Source: Caulobacteraceae bacterium
GTDB lineage: Bacteria; Pseudomonadota; Alphaproteobacteria; Caulobacterales; Caulobacteraceae
NCBI GenBank assembly: GCA_028291305.1
Contig: JAQGII010000148.1
Location: forward strand, 1-6,259
Length of the DNA stretch: 6,259 bases
Direction: 5' to 3'
The notes beneath the pieces are model-generated. The model worked only from the letters and a program-made list of their open reading frames with translations, did no database searches and had not been told where the DNA came from. Position 1 is the stretch's first letter; every line of letters begins with the position of its first letter. A program made the position numbers and the translations under genes. Below are positions 1 through 5,247 of this stretch, piece by piece.

Positions 1-351
1 GGCCGGCTCTCCGTTGCGGGCGAGGACGTCCGCCTGGGGCCGGTGGCCGCGGTGACGCTGGGCATGGGCCTGCACGAACTCGCCAACAACGCCGCCAGAT
101 ACGGCGCGCTCTCGGCGCCTTCGGGCCAAGTCCGGGTCAGTTGGCGGCCCGGCGGACCGGGGCGTCTGCGAGTGGATTGGGAAGAGGTCGGCGGCCCGTT
201 GGTGAAGCCGCCGCGCCGCCGCGGCTTCGGCTTCGTCCTGCTCCAGAAGGTTCTGGCCTACGAACTGCAGGGCGAGGTGCGACTGGAACTTCCGCCGCAG
301 GGCGCGCGCTGCACCATGGACATGGCCCTGGACCGGATCTCCACCCACTGA
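1..351 (+). CDS. HWE-family sensor histidine kinase, C-terminal part (5' end outside window)
   Basis: The reading frame is open from base 1 and ends at TGA 349-351, giving the last 116 residues of a longer protein. It is the ATP-binding catalytic half of a histidine kinase. The N box reads LHELANNAARYGALS (about residues 24-38 of this fragment) and carries the His that marks the HWE family. The W-x-E of the family's G1 box follows at W60-E61-E62 (VDWEEVGGP). The glycine-rich GFGFVLLQKVLAYELQGEV segment starts at about residue 75 and is followed by the usual terminal beta-strands. HWE kinases are two-component sensors common in alphaproteobacteria and often carry PAS or GAF input domains. The input and phospho-acceptor regions lie upstream of the window, so the signal is unknown. 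No response regulator gene follows, and nothing ties it to the sigma factor locus downstream. Confidence 0.92.
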   Translation, partial: GRLSVAGEDVRLGPVAAVTLGMGLHELANNAARYGALSAPSGQVRVSWRPGGPGRLRVDWEEVGGPLVKPPRRRGFGFVLLQKVLAYELQGEVRLELPPQGARCTMDMALDRISTH

Positions 352-547
352 GCTTTGATCTCACGTTTCCCCAGTTCCATATGGCGGATTTGCTGGTTGG
401 ACGTTCCAGCATGATCAGCCAACTCCTGCCCGCACGCCTACCCCCGTCGAAAGGGCCTGTCTGCCCAAAACGGAGACCTTTTATGGTTTGCCTGACGGCA
501 CCGCGCACCCATAGTCCCTGGCCCACCCGAGAAAGGCGAGATCCGGG

Positions 548-688
548 TTACTCGCTTCGGCCACCCCAGCAGCGCACGGCCTCTCGACTGACCTCAATAC
601 CGCGCTGGGCCAGCAGTTGCTCCACGTCCCGGATGCTGAGCGTGAACCTGAAATAGAGCCAGACCGCATACCGCCGTTGGCGGCTTAT
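548..688 (-). pseudogene. IS6-family-like transposase fragment
   Basis: Reading the minus strand downward from 688, after an in-frame TGA at 691-689, the translation contains RYAVWLYFRFTLSIRDVEQL and continues LAQRGIEVSREAVRCWG. It then reaches a TAA at 550-548. This matches the conserved N-terminal helix-turn-helix region of IS6-family transposases, which typically read AVWLY-RFTLSYRDVE-LLAERGI-VSYETVR-W. Only about 46 codons remain. There is no start codon or DDE catalytic core, and I see no terminal inverted repeats. It is a dead fragment, probably left by an old insertion and later deletion. The family call rests on remembered motif similarity. It is not expected to make a product. Confidence 0.7.
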
Positions 689-818
689 TCATGTAAATCG
701 ACCTATCGGCGGGGTGGCGCTACTGATGGGAGTGTCGTGGACCGAGGCGTGGGCCGGCGCCACTATGTTGACGCGGGTGGTACGGTTTTCCGCCGGGCTT
801 GCGTCTTTGAAAGCACGA

Positions 819-845
819 GCGCACGGCGCGATCCCACCCGTGCGC
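819..845 (+). repeat. 8-bp inverted repeat in sigma factor leader
   Basis: GCGCACGG (819-826) and CCGTGCGC (838-845) are perfect reverse complements separated by 11 bases. The hairpin ends 38 bases before ATG 884. A direct repeat GCGCGATCC (826-834 and 842-850) overlaps it with a 16-base period. There is no T-tract, so it does not look like an intrinsic terminator. It could be an operator or a leader structure, or it could be chance in GC-rich DNA. Confidence 0.3.
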
Positions 846-883
846 GATCCAGCGTAACAACCCGAATGCGCCTCAGGCTGCCC

Positions 884-1417
884 ATGCACGATAGACAAAC
901 CGAGGCGGAGGTCGTCGAGGCGTTGGCGCGCGAGCACCGCCCGGCCCTCCTGCGGTATTTCCGCCGCCGCGGTTTTTATCCGCCGGACGACGAGGACGCC
1001 GCGCAGGAGGTTTTCGTTCGCCTGATAAATTACTTCTCGGAAGACGAAGTCTCGGCGACGAAGATAGAAAGGTTGGATCGCTACCTGTTCGCTTCGGCCG
1101 CCAATGTCGCCACGGATCTGCGTCGGAAAGGCGCCGCTCGCGCCGGAGGTCGACATGAGGTTTACGACGAGACACTGCATGCGCAGCTCGACGTGGATCC
1201 CGAGGCGATCCTGTCGGGCCGCCAATCGTTGGACACCCTGATTTTGGCGCTCAATGAGCTTCCGGAGCGGACGCGGACCATCTTCGCCCTTATCCGCTTC
1301 GAGCAGGTCAAACAGGCGGAAGTGGCGAGGCGTCTGGGCGTCACGCTGAGGTGCGTGGAGAAGCATTTGCAGAAGGCTCTCGCCCACCTAGGCGAGCGGA
1401 TCGGGCGCGGAAGATGA
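884..1417 (+). CDS. ECF sigma factor, FecI-type
   Basis: This 177-residue protein has the normal length and layout of an extracytoplasmic-function sigma factor. Region 2 spans about residues 8-85, with the core-binding motif DEDAAQEVFVRL (37-47) and DRYLFASAANVATDLRR (65-81). Region 4 spans about residues 115-170, with LNELPERTRTIFALIRFEQV and the helix-turn-helix QAEVARRLGVTLRCVEKHLQKALAHL. The LPERTR...RFE...EVARRLG...VEKHLxKALAHL pattern is typical of FecI-like members paired with FecR. It would direct RNA polymerase to a small set of promoters, probably those of the TonB receptor and neighbouring genes. The start is uncertain: ATG 884 was chosen, ATG 866 in the same frame is possible, and neither has a strong ribosome-binding site. 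Its TGA stop overlaps the next gene's ATG (ATGA), which implies translational coupling to the FecR gene. Confidence 0.93.
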   Translation: MHDRQTEAEVVEALAREHRPALLRYFRRRGFYPPDDEDAAQEVFVRLINYFSEDEVSATKIERLDRYLFASAANVATDLRRKGAARAGGRHEVYDETLHAQLDVDPEAILSGRQSLDTLILALNELPERTRTIFALIRFEQVKQAEVARRLGVTLRCVEKHLQKALAHLGERIGRGR

Positions 1418-2490
1418 TGTTCGCCCGAAAAAAGATCCATGTGGCGACGCCGCACGAGATAGCGGCGGAGTGGCTGTTACGCCAGGAGGCCGGCCGAATG
1501 TCTCCGGCTGACCAGTTGCGGCTGGAAGGCTGGCTGCAGTCCAGCCCGGTTCATCGCGAAGCCTGGCGGAACGTCCGGGAGGCCGCGGCGATTGCGGCGC
1601 AAAGCGCGGCCGACCCCAGGATCATGGCGATCAGGACGGCTGCACTCTCGGTCCGCGCCGAACGAAGCAAGGCGCCGATGTGGGCGATGGCCGCCGCGGC
1701 CTCGTTTCTGATGTTGGCGGGGGCGGCCTATTTCGCCCTGAAGCCGCCCGGCGTCCCCGACGCCGGGTCGATGGTGGCGCGCGATGTCGCCTCCGCCGGA
1801 GTGGCGGGGCCTGGTCTGCAGCACCTCGTCAACTATCGCACCAAGGTCGGGGAGCGGGCGGCCATCACCCTGGCCGATGGCTCCGTGGTCACCCTGGACA
1901 CGGACAGTGCGATCAAGGTCAACTACACGACCAGCGAGCGAGGCGTTCAGCTGCTTCGCGGCCAAGCCTTCTTCCAAGTGGCGAAGCACAAGTCCGCTCC
2001 GTTTCAGGTCTACGCGGCGGGCCAGCGGATCACGGCGGTCGGCACCCGGTTCGATGTCCGTATCGGCAATGACCCAGATCACGCCGTGCTGCACGTCGCG
2101 TTGCTGGAAGGCGTAGTCAAGGTCGCGCGCCTGTCTTCAAGCGGCAAGACGACCGTGAGCGACCCGATCACGCTCGCGCCAGGCGAGGTGCTCGCCGCCG
2201 CGGGGACCGGCGCGCTTGAACGTCTGGCCGCCCCCGATCTGAATCAGTGGACCAGCTGGCGGGGGGGCGTGCTCGATTTCAACGACATACGCCTGGACAG
2301 CGCGGTGGCGGAAATGAACCGCTACACCACCAAACACATCAAGATCGCCGATCCAAGCCTGGCCAAGTTGAAGGTCAGCGGGATCTTCAATAGCGATGAT
2401 CCGGAACACTTCGCGCAGATGCTTGCGGAGGCCTTCCCGATCAAGGTGACGCACGACGCCGAGGGCGCCCCGATCCTGGATGTTTCGTAG
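1414..2490 (+). CDS. FecR-family anti-sigma factor / signal transducer
   Basis: This 358-residue protein has FecR architecture. The N-terminal cytoplasmic FecR_N (DUF4880) region lies at about residues 15-55 (AAEWLLRQEAGRMSPADQLR, then HREAWRNVR) and would bind the sigma factor. One membrane segment lies at about 89-108 (MWAMAAAASFLMLAGAAYFA). The periplasmic FecR domain covers about 140-238, with GERAAITLADGSVVTLDTDS, LLRGQAFFQVAK, FQVYAAGQRITAVGTRFDVR and LLEGVVKV. The C-terminal DUF4974-like, STN-related part (about 285-357) contains VLDFNDIRLDSAVAEMNRY and VSGIFNSDDPEHFAQML. In the known family, FecR senses the receptor's STN domain through this periplasmic part and controls the cognate sigma factor. 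The start is ATG 1414, inside the upstream gene's stop; the ATG at 1417 follows directly. An in-frame ATG at 1351 would lie within the sigma factor gene and was not used. Confidence 0.94.
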   Translation: MMFARKKIHVATPHEIAAEWLLRQEAGRMSPADQLRLEGWLQSSPVHREAWRNVREAAAIAAQSAADPRIMAIRTAALSVRAERSKAPMWAMAAAASFLMLAGAAYFALKPPGVPDAGSMVARDVASAGVAGPGLQHLVNYRTKVGERAAITLADGSVVTLDTDSAIKVNYTTSERGVQLLRGQAFFQVAKHKSAPFQVYAAGQRITAVGTRFDVRIGNDPDHAVLHVALLEGVVKVARLSSSGKTTVSDPITLAPGEVLAAAGTGALERLAAPDLNQWTSWRGGVLDFNDIRLDSAVAEMNRYTTKHIKIADPSLAKLKVSGIFNSDDPEHFAQMLAEAFPIKVTHDAEGAPILDVS

Positions 2491-2855
2491 CCCCGATCGA
2501 CGGCGCAACCGACGGCCAGCGGGTCACCATCATCGTCACCGGGCCCGACGCTGAACGATTGGCCTTGCCGCCAAGCCAGGACCATGGCCTGGCGCTGGCG
2601 CGCTTCGTTCAAGGCTGCGTCGCGCCGCCGCCTGCACCAGGAAAAGAGCTCCAGAACCTTCATCCGCAGCACAGGCTCTGGGCCCCGGCAGTCCGGACCT
2701 GGCGGATTTCACGCGCCGGGGAAACGGGATTTTGCGGCTAAGCCGTTCGGTAAAACGCGATTGGCGCGTCATTGCCTAGGTAAGGGCCGGTGACGTGGCG
2801 CTGGCGCGTCGGCGCGCGAAGGCTTCGGGCCAACCCGGCGCCAAAGGGAGGTATC
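2491..2855. other. Non-coding gap between fecR-like gene and first DUF6152 gene
   Basis: These 365 bases hold short open frames on both strands, none with a recognisable family pattern or a convincing ribosome-binding site. They are not annotated as genes. A short inverted repeat GCCAGG (2575-2580) / CCTGGC (2588-2593) lies about 85 bases after the FecR stop and has no T-tract. A candidate promoter block lies at 2720-2750. A strong AAAGGGAGG ribosome-binding site (2843-2851) precedes the next gene. Otherwise nothing is recognised. Confidence 0.5.
2720..2750 (+). promoter_or_regulatory. Candidate ECF-type promoter upstream of first DUF6152 gene
   Basis: GGAAAC (2720-2725) is followed 18 bases later by CGTT (2744-2747), which resembles the GGAAC / CGTT pattern of many ECF-dependent promoters. 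The spacer is slightly long. The block ATTTTG, CTAAG, CGTTCGG within it recurs with small spacing changes upstream of the TonB receptor (5151-5174). This would suit joint control by the sigma factor at 884-1417. It remains a weak call, because such short motifs arise by chance. Confidence 0.28.
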
Positions 2856-3254
2856 ATGCGGTTTTCCATGAAGACGGGAGCCATGGCGGGCTTCGCGCTG
2901 GCGGCGCTGGCCGCCGCCCCCGTGTTCGCGCACCATTCGTTCGCGATGTTCGACGCGCAAAAGACCGTCACCTTGGAAGGCACCATCAAGGCATTCGAAT
3001 GGACCAACCCGCATGGCTGGGTGCAGCTGGTGGTGAGGGATTCGGCCACGGGCAAGGACGTGGAATGGTCGCTTGAGCTCAACAGCATCAACCGCTTGGT
3101 CCGCAACGGTTGGACGAAGAGCTCACTTAAGGCCGGCGACAAGGCTGTGGCGGTCATCAATCGGCTGAGGGACGGAACGACCGGCGGGCACCTGGCCGCC
3201 ATTACCGTCGGCGGCCATCAATTGTTCGACGGCGTTGTCGCACCGTCGCCTTAA
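2856..3254 (+). CDS. DUF6152-type small secreted protein, copy 1
   Basis: This 132-residue protein has a signal peptide at residues 1-25 (MRFSMKTGAMAGFALAALAA then APVFA) with predicted cleavage before His26-His27. The mature part begins HHSFAMFD and continues LEGTIKAFEWTNPHGWVQL, then EWSLE, RNGWTKSSLKAGDK, LRDGTTGGH and a final TVGGHQL strand. This conserved order (HHSF, the EGTxKxFxWTNPHxW motif, EWSxE, GWxxxSLKxGDK, LRDG-x-GG) is how I recognise the DUF6152 family. The function is unknown and the location is probably periplasmic. The strand-rich pattern suggests a small beta-barrel. The His-His at the mature N-terminus plus His53 could bind a metal, which is inference. ATG 2856 was chosen for its strong AAAGGGAGG site (2843-2851) and proper signal peptide; the GTG at 2790 would spoil the signal peptide. 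By hand alignment the mature part is about 65% identical to copy 2. Confidence 0.9.
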   Translation: MRFSMKTGAMAGFALAALAAAPVFAHHSFAMFDAQKTVTLEGTIKAFEWTNPHGWVQLVVRDSATGKDVEWSLELNSINRLVRNGWTKSSLKAGDKAVAVINRLRDGTTGGHLAAITVGGHQLFDGVVAPSP

Positions 3255-3306
3255 CAAGAAGGACGGCCAGCTCCCGCCTGACGGAGCCGCAAAGACAAAA
3301 AGTACG

Positions 3307-3324
3307 TATAATCATATGGTTATA
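3307..3324 (+). promoter_or_regulatory. AT-rich palindrome with perfect TATAAT
   Basis: TATAATCATATGGTTATA is an 18-base palindrome with one mismatched pair (T against G) around a CATATG centre. It stands out in very GC-rich DNA. Its first six bases match the sigma-70 -10 consensus exactly. The best -35 candidate (CTGACG, 3278-3283) is 23 bases away, which is too far for a standard promoter. The element lies 69-86 bases before the next gene's ATG, so it may be a promoter, an operator or both. Copy 2 of the module lacks it. Confidence 0.4.
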
Positions 3325-3392
3325 GACTAATCGAGCAGCAAGGCCGCGCACGTCTTCCGCCTCACAGCCAAGATCGACCAGAAAGACCCCCA

Positions 3393-4298
3393 ATGCTCCT
3401 GAAGATATTACCCAAGTCGTCGCTCGCCGCAGCGGCCAGCGTGTTCGCCCTGGCTTGCGCCGTCGGCGCAGGGGCCCAGCAGGCCCCAGGCCAGGCTGCC
3501 CGTCCGGCTGCCCCGCAACTACCGCCGAGGGACGTGACCAAGCTGCCCACGACCCTGGCGGAGGCTGCGGCTGCGCAGCCGTCCAACCCGGCCTGGCCCC
3601 AGGCCTATAAGCCCAGGTCCAAGCGGGACTTCACGGGGGTGTGGGAGGCTCCTCCGCGCGCGGCGCCGGCTCGGCCCGCCCCGGGCCAGGCTCAAGCAGG
3701 CCGCCAACGCCGAGCAGGCGTCGCCATGCCGCTGACGCCGGACTATGCCGCCATCTTCAAGCAGCGCACCGACGACCGCGCCGCCGGCAAGGTCACCGCC
3801 GACCCGACCGCGAACTGCCTGCCCGGGGGCATGCCTCACATGATGACCAACAGTCCGTTCCCGATGGAAATCATGATGAACGAGCGGCAGGTGAACCTCT
3901 TCCGCGAATATCAAGAGCAAACGCGGCGGATCTTCACCGACGGGCGCAAGCTCAATCCTGATGGGGATTTGACCTACAATGGGGCGTCGGTTGGCCATTG
4001 GGAAGGCAATGTACTGATGGTGACCACCATCGGCCTGCGCGGCGACACCAACCTGGATGCCGCAGCCACTCCGCACAGCGACAAGCTCATCGTCTATGAG
4101 CGGTTCTGGCTCTCGGATGACAACACCTTGAACGACGAACTCACCTTGGTCGATCCCAAGGCCCTTCTGAAGCCGGTGATCGAGAGCAGAAGCTGGGTGC
4201 GAGGGAAACCGGGATTGTCGATCCTGCCCTATATGTGCACGGAGAATAACCGCAACCCTATCGGGGCCAACGGCCAGACCTCGCTGATCCTGAAGTAG
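3393..4298 (+). CDS. Secreted protein of unknown function, DUF6152-associated
   Basis: This 301-residue protein has an N-terminal signal peptide (positive MLLKILPKSS, hydrophobic about 11-26, likely cleavage after A28 in GAGA-QQ). Cys22 is not in a good lipobox, so it is probably periplasmic rather than a lipoprotein. A Pro/Ala/Gln-rich stretch (about 29-68) precedes the folded part. The folded part carries RDFTGVWE (78-85), LTPDYAAIFKQR, DPTANCLPGGMPHMM (137-151), PFPMEIMM, EQTRRIFTDGR, LTYNGASVGHWEGNVL, IGLRGDTNLD, PHSDKL, LTLVDPKALLKP and MCTENNRN (281-288). I know this pattern from unannotated proteins that sit beside DUF6152 genes and TonB receptors; no activity is known to me. Mature Cys142 and Cys282 could form a disulfide. 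Start ATG 3393 follows a modest AGAAAGA site. It lies 138 bases after the DUF6152 stop, and a partial second copy is at 4890-5011. Confidence 0.85.
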   Translation: MLLKILPKSSLAAAASVFALACAVGAGAQQAPGQAARPAAPQLPPRDVTKLPTTLAEAAAAQPSNPAWPQAYKPRSKRDFTGVWEAPPRAAPARPAPGQAQAGRQRRAGVAMPLTPDYAAIFKQRTDDRAAGKVTADPTANCLPGGMPHMMTNSPFPMEIMMNERQVNLFREYQEQTRRIFTDGRKLNPDGDLTYNGASVGHWEGNVLMVTTIGLRGDTNLDAAATPHSDKLIVYERFWLSDDNTLNDELTLVDPKALLKPVIESRSWVRGKPGLSILPYMCTENNRNPIGANGQTSLILK

Positions 4299-4318
4299 AT
4301 CGGCCCGCCGGCGCGACA

Positions 4319-4344
4319 GAACTTGGCGTCGGCCAGGGGCCGTC
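4319..4344 (+). promoter_or_regulatory. Possible ECF promoter upstream of second DUF6152 gene
   Basis: GAACTT (4319-4324), a 16-base spacer and CGTC (4341-4344) fit the general GAAC...CGTC shape of ECF promoters. It lies 113 bases before ATG 4457, in the gap after the unknown secreted protein. It differs from the block seen before copy 1 and before the receptor, and chance occurrence is quite possible. Confidence 0.2.
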
Positions 4345-4360
4345 GCGGCGAGCAAATGCA

Positions 4361-4392
4361 GCCTGACCACGCGTTGACGAGCGTGGTCAGGC
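4361..4392 (+). terminator. Perfect 12-bp inverted repeat, possible terminator or operator
   Basis: GCCTGACCACGC (4361-4372) and GCGTGGTCAGGC (4381-4392) are exact reverse complements separated by eight bases (GTTGACGA). The RNA hairpin would be very stable. It lies 62 bases after the stop of the unknown secreted protein and 64 bases before the next ATG, at the junction of the two module copies. No T-tract follows on either strand, so it would be an atypical intrinsic terminator. It may instead limit read-through, stabilise the 3' end of the upstream mRNA, or bind a dimeric regulator as DNA. Confidence 0.6.
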
Positions 4393-4456
4393 CCACAACG
4401 ACTTCGCCTTCGTTCAGGAACCGGCGCCTCGCCGCCAACCATGAAAGGAAATATCG

Positions 4457-4843
4457 ATGAGTTTCTTCAACAGAATGCCCTTTGTCGCGGGCTTGGCGAT
4501 TGCGGTTCTCGCCGCTGCGCCAGCGTTCGCGCACCATTCGTTCGCGATGTTCGACCAGGAAAAGGACGTCAGGTTGGAAGGCACCGTCAAGGAATTCCAA
4601 TGGACCAACCCGCATTGCTGGGTGCAGCTGATTGTGTGGGACCCGGCCACGGCCAAGGAATCGGAATGGTCGCTTGAGGGCTTGGGGCCCAACGGCCTAG
4701 GCCGCAACGGTTGGACGAAAACCTCGCTGAAGCCTGGCGACAAGGTCTCGGCGCTGATCCACCCGTTGAGGGACGGCACGCGCGGCGGTCAAATGGTGAC
4801 CGTCACCGTCGGCGGCAAGGAGCTGGTCAACGCGGCCCACTAA
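4457..4843 (+). CDS. DUF6152-type small secreted protein, copy 2
   Basis: This 128-residue paralogue of the protein at 2856-3254 has the same layout. Its signal peptide (residues 1-25, ending APAFA) has predicted cleavage before His26-His27. The mature part begins HHSFAMFD, followed by LEGTVKEFQWTNPHCWVQL, EWSLEG, RNGWTKTSLKPGDK, IHPLRDGTRGG and TVTVGGKEL. It is closer to the usual family wording (KEFQWTNPH, IHPLRDG) than copy 1. It differs in having Cys54 directly after the conserved His53, where copy 1 has Gly, and in a Gly-rich GLGPNGLG loop. The function is unknown and it is expected in the periplasm. ATG 4457 is preceded by AAAGGA (4444-4449) at seven bases, a good site. The following gap of 46 bases leads into the remnant of the second secreted-protein gene, so this copy has lost its original partner. 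Confidence 0.9.
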   Translation: MSFFNRMPFVAGLAIAVLAAAPAFAHHSFAMFDQEKDVRLEGTVKEFQWTNPHCWVQLIVWDPATAKESEWSLEGLGPNGLGRNGWTKTSLKPGDKVSALIHPLRDGTRGGQMVTVTVGGKELVNAAH

Positions 4844-4889
4844 ACGTTGCGTCCTCCCCCTGGGACAAGAACAAGCAAAAGGCCCCCCA

Positions 4890-5011
4890 ATGCTGCTCCA
4901 AATATCGATGGATATGAGCCAGCTGCCCGCCACCTTCGCCGCGGCCCCGCAGCCGTCCGGCCCGACGCGCCGACGGTGACGGTCACGGTCACGGTTATGT
5001 TGAAGAAGTAG
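4890..5011 (+). pseudogene. Collapsed second copy of the unknown secreted protein gene
   Basis: ATG 4890 opens a 29-codon frame, MLLQISMDMSQLPATFAAAP followed by QPSGPTRRR, ending at TGA 4977-4979. It matches the intact gene at 3393 in two pieces: MLLQI against MLLKI, and DMSQLPATFAAAPQPSGP against DVTKLPTTLAEAAAAQPSNP (residues 47-66). The roughly 41 residues between these, which include the signal peptide, are missing. After the stop, another frame reads TVTVTVTVMLKK to TAG 5009-5011. Together with the bases after it (CTCCGCCCGGCG), this resembles the intact gene's SLILK end and its following ATCGGCCCGCCGGCG. About 235 residues of the body are gone. Secretion and function are not expected. 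A tiny real peptide gene is a less likely alternative. Confidence 0.68.
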
Positions 5012-5150
5012 CTCCGCCCGGCGCCGCTCGCCTTCCAACGGTGTTCGAGCTTCGGCCGTCAGCCGCCTAAGCAACGACACCGTCTATCGCCAGCCCGGAG
5101 GCGGACCTTCGCAAACCTCTCGCGAGCGCGACGCCAACCCAAGCGAACAA

Positions 5151-5174
5151 ATTTTGGCCCCTGAGGGCGTTCGG
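5151..5174 (+). promoter_or_regulatory. Candidate promoter/operator block upstream of TonB receptor
   Basis: ATTTTG (from 5151), CTGAG (5161-5165) and CGTTCGG (5168-5174) occur in the same order and nearly the same spacing as at 2729-2750, upstream of the first DUF6152 gene. GCGAAC (5143-5148) lies upstream, as GGAAAC does in the other site. CGTTCGG ends 73 bases before the TTG start. It may be the binding site of the locus's own sigma factor. Confidence 0.28.
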
Positions 5175-5233
5175 GTTTTGCGAAAGAGACCGTCTTTCCA
5201 TCCACGAGCCCCGCACAGTAGGGGAACAAAAAT

Positions 5234-5240
5234 GGGGAGA
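5234..5240 (+). promoter_or_regulatory. Ribosome-binding site that fixes a TTG start
   Basis: GGGGAGA lies seven bases before TTG 5248 and is the strongest Shine-Dalgarno sequence near the receptor's 5' end. The first in-frame ATG (5284) has no comparable site and would remove the positively charged start of the signal peptide. The ATG at 5232 is out of frame. Confidence 0.75.
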
Positions 5241-5247
5241 CGATAGG

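Larger units (their letters stand above)
352..883. other. Gap between kinase and sigma factor genes, mostly non-coding
   Basis: This 532-base stretch has no convincing intact gene. Open frames cross it on both strands, but they have no family signature. The only recognisable coding material is a decayed IS6-type transposase piece on the minus strand (548-688). Positions 352-547 show nothing I can identify. Positions 689-883 form the leader of the sigma factor gene and contain a small hairpin at 819-845. The long + frame that starts at ATG 617 and runs into the sigma factor is taken as an accidental upstream extension, because its first part is antisense to the transposase remnant. No clear sigma-70 promoter was found. 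Confidence 0.6.
2856..5011 (+). repeat. Tandem duplication of a two-gene secreted-protein module
   Basis: Unit 1 is the DUF6152 gene at 2856-3254 plus the secreted protein gene at 3393-4298. Unit 2 is the DUF6152 gene at 4457-4843 plus a remnant of the secreted protein gene at 4890-5011. The two DUF6152 genes share an uninterrupted 31-base identity (2924-2954 and 4525-4555) around the HHSFAMFD codons. The two secreted-protein starts match at about 22 of 29 bases around CAATGCT. The duplication is old, because the DUF6152 copies have diverged to about 65% protein identity. Confidence 0.75.

Noticed and set aside
137..526. Minus-strand open frame across the end of the kinase gene
   Set aside because: Half of it is antisense to the well-supported kinase domain, and the rest shows no family motif or ribosome-binding site.
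617..883. N-terminal extension of the sigma factor frame back to ATG 617
   Set aside because: It would add 89 residues with no domain, it overlaps the antisense transposase remnant, and ECF sigma factors normally begin just before region 2.
689..1387. Long minus-strand open frame opposite the sigma factor
   Set aside because: It is the mirror of a clear sigma factor in GC-rich DNA, where antisense frames stay open by codon bias. No motif was seen.
2575..2593. GCCAGG/CCTGGC hairpin as a terminator after fecR
   Set aside because: The stem is only six base pairs, there is no T-tract, and the spacing from the stop is large.
2559..2793. Small + strand open frames between FecR and the first DUF6152 gene
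   Set aside because: They have no signal peptide, no family pattern and no good ribosome-binding site. Composition looks non-coding.
3519..4442. Long minus-strand open frame opposite the unknown secreted protein
   Set aside because: The + strand frame has a signal peptide and a conserved family pattern. The antisense frame is Arg/Gly-rich with no recognisable domain.
5157..5180. GCCC-CTGA-GGGC hairpin followed by GGGTTTT as an intrinsic terminator
   Set aside because: A four-base-pair stem is too weak and the T-run is separated from it. The block is better explained as part of the receptor's upstream region.
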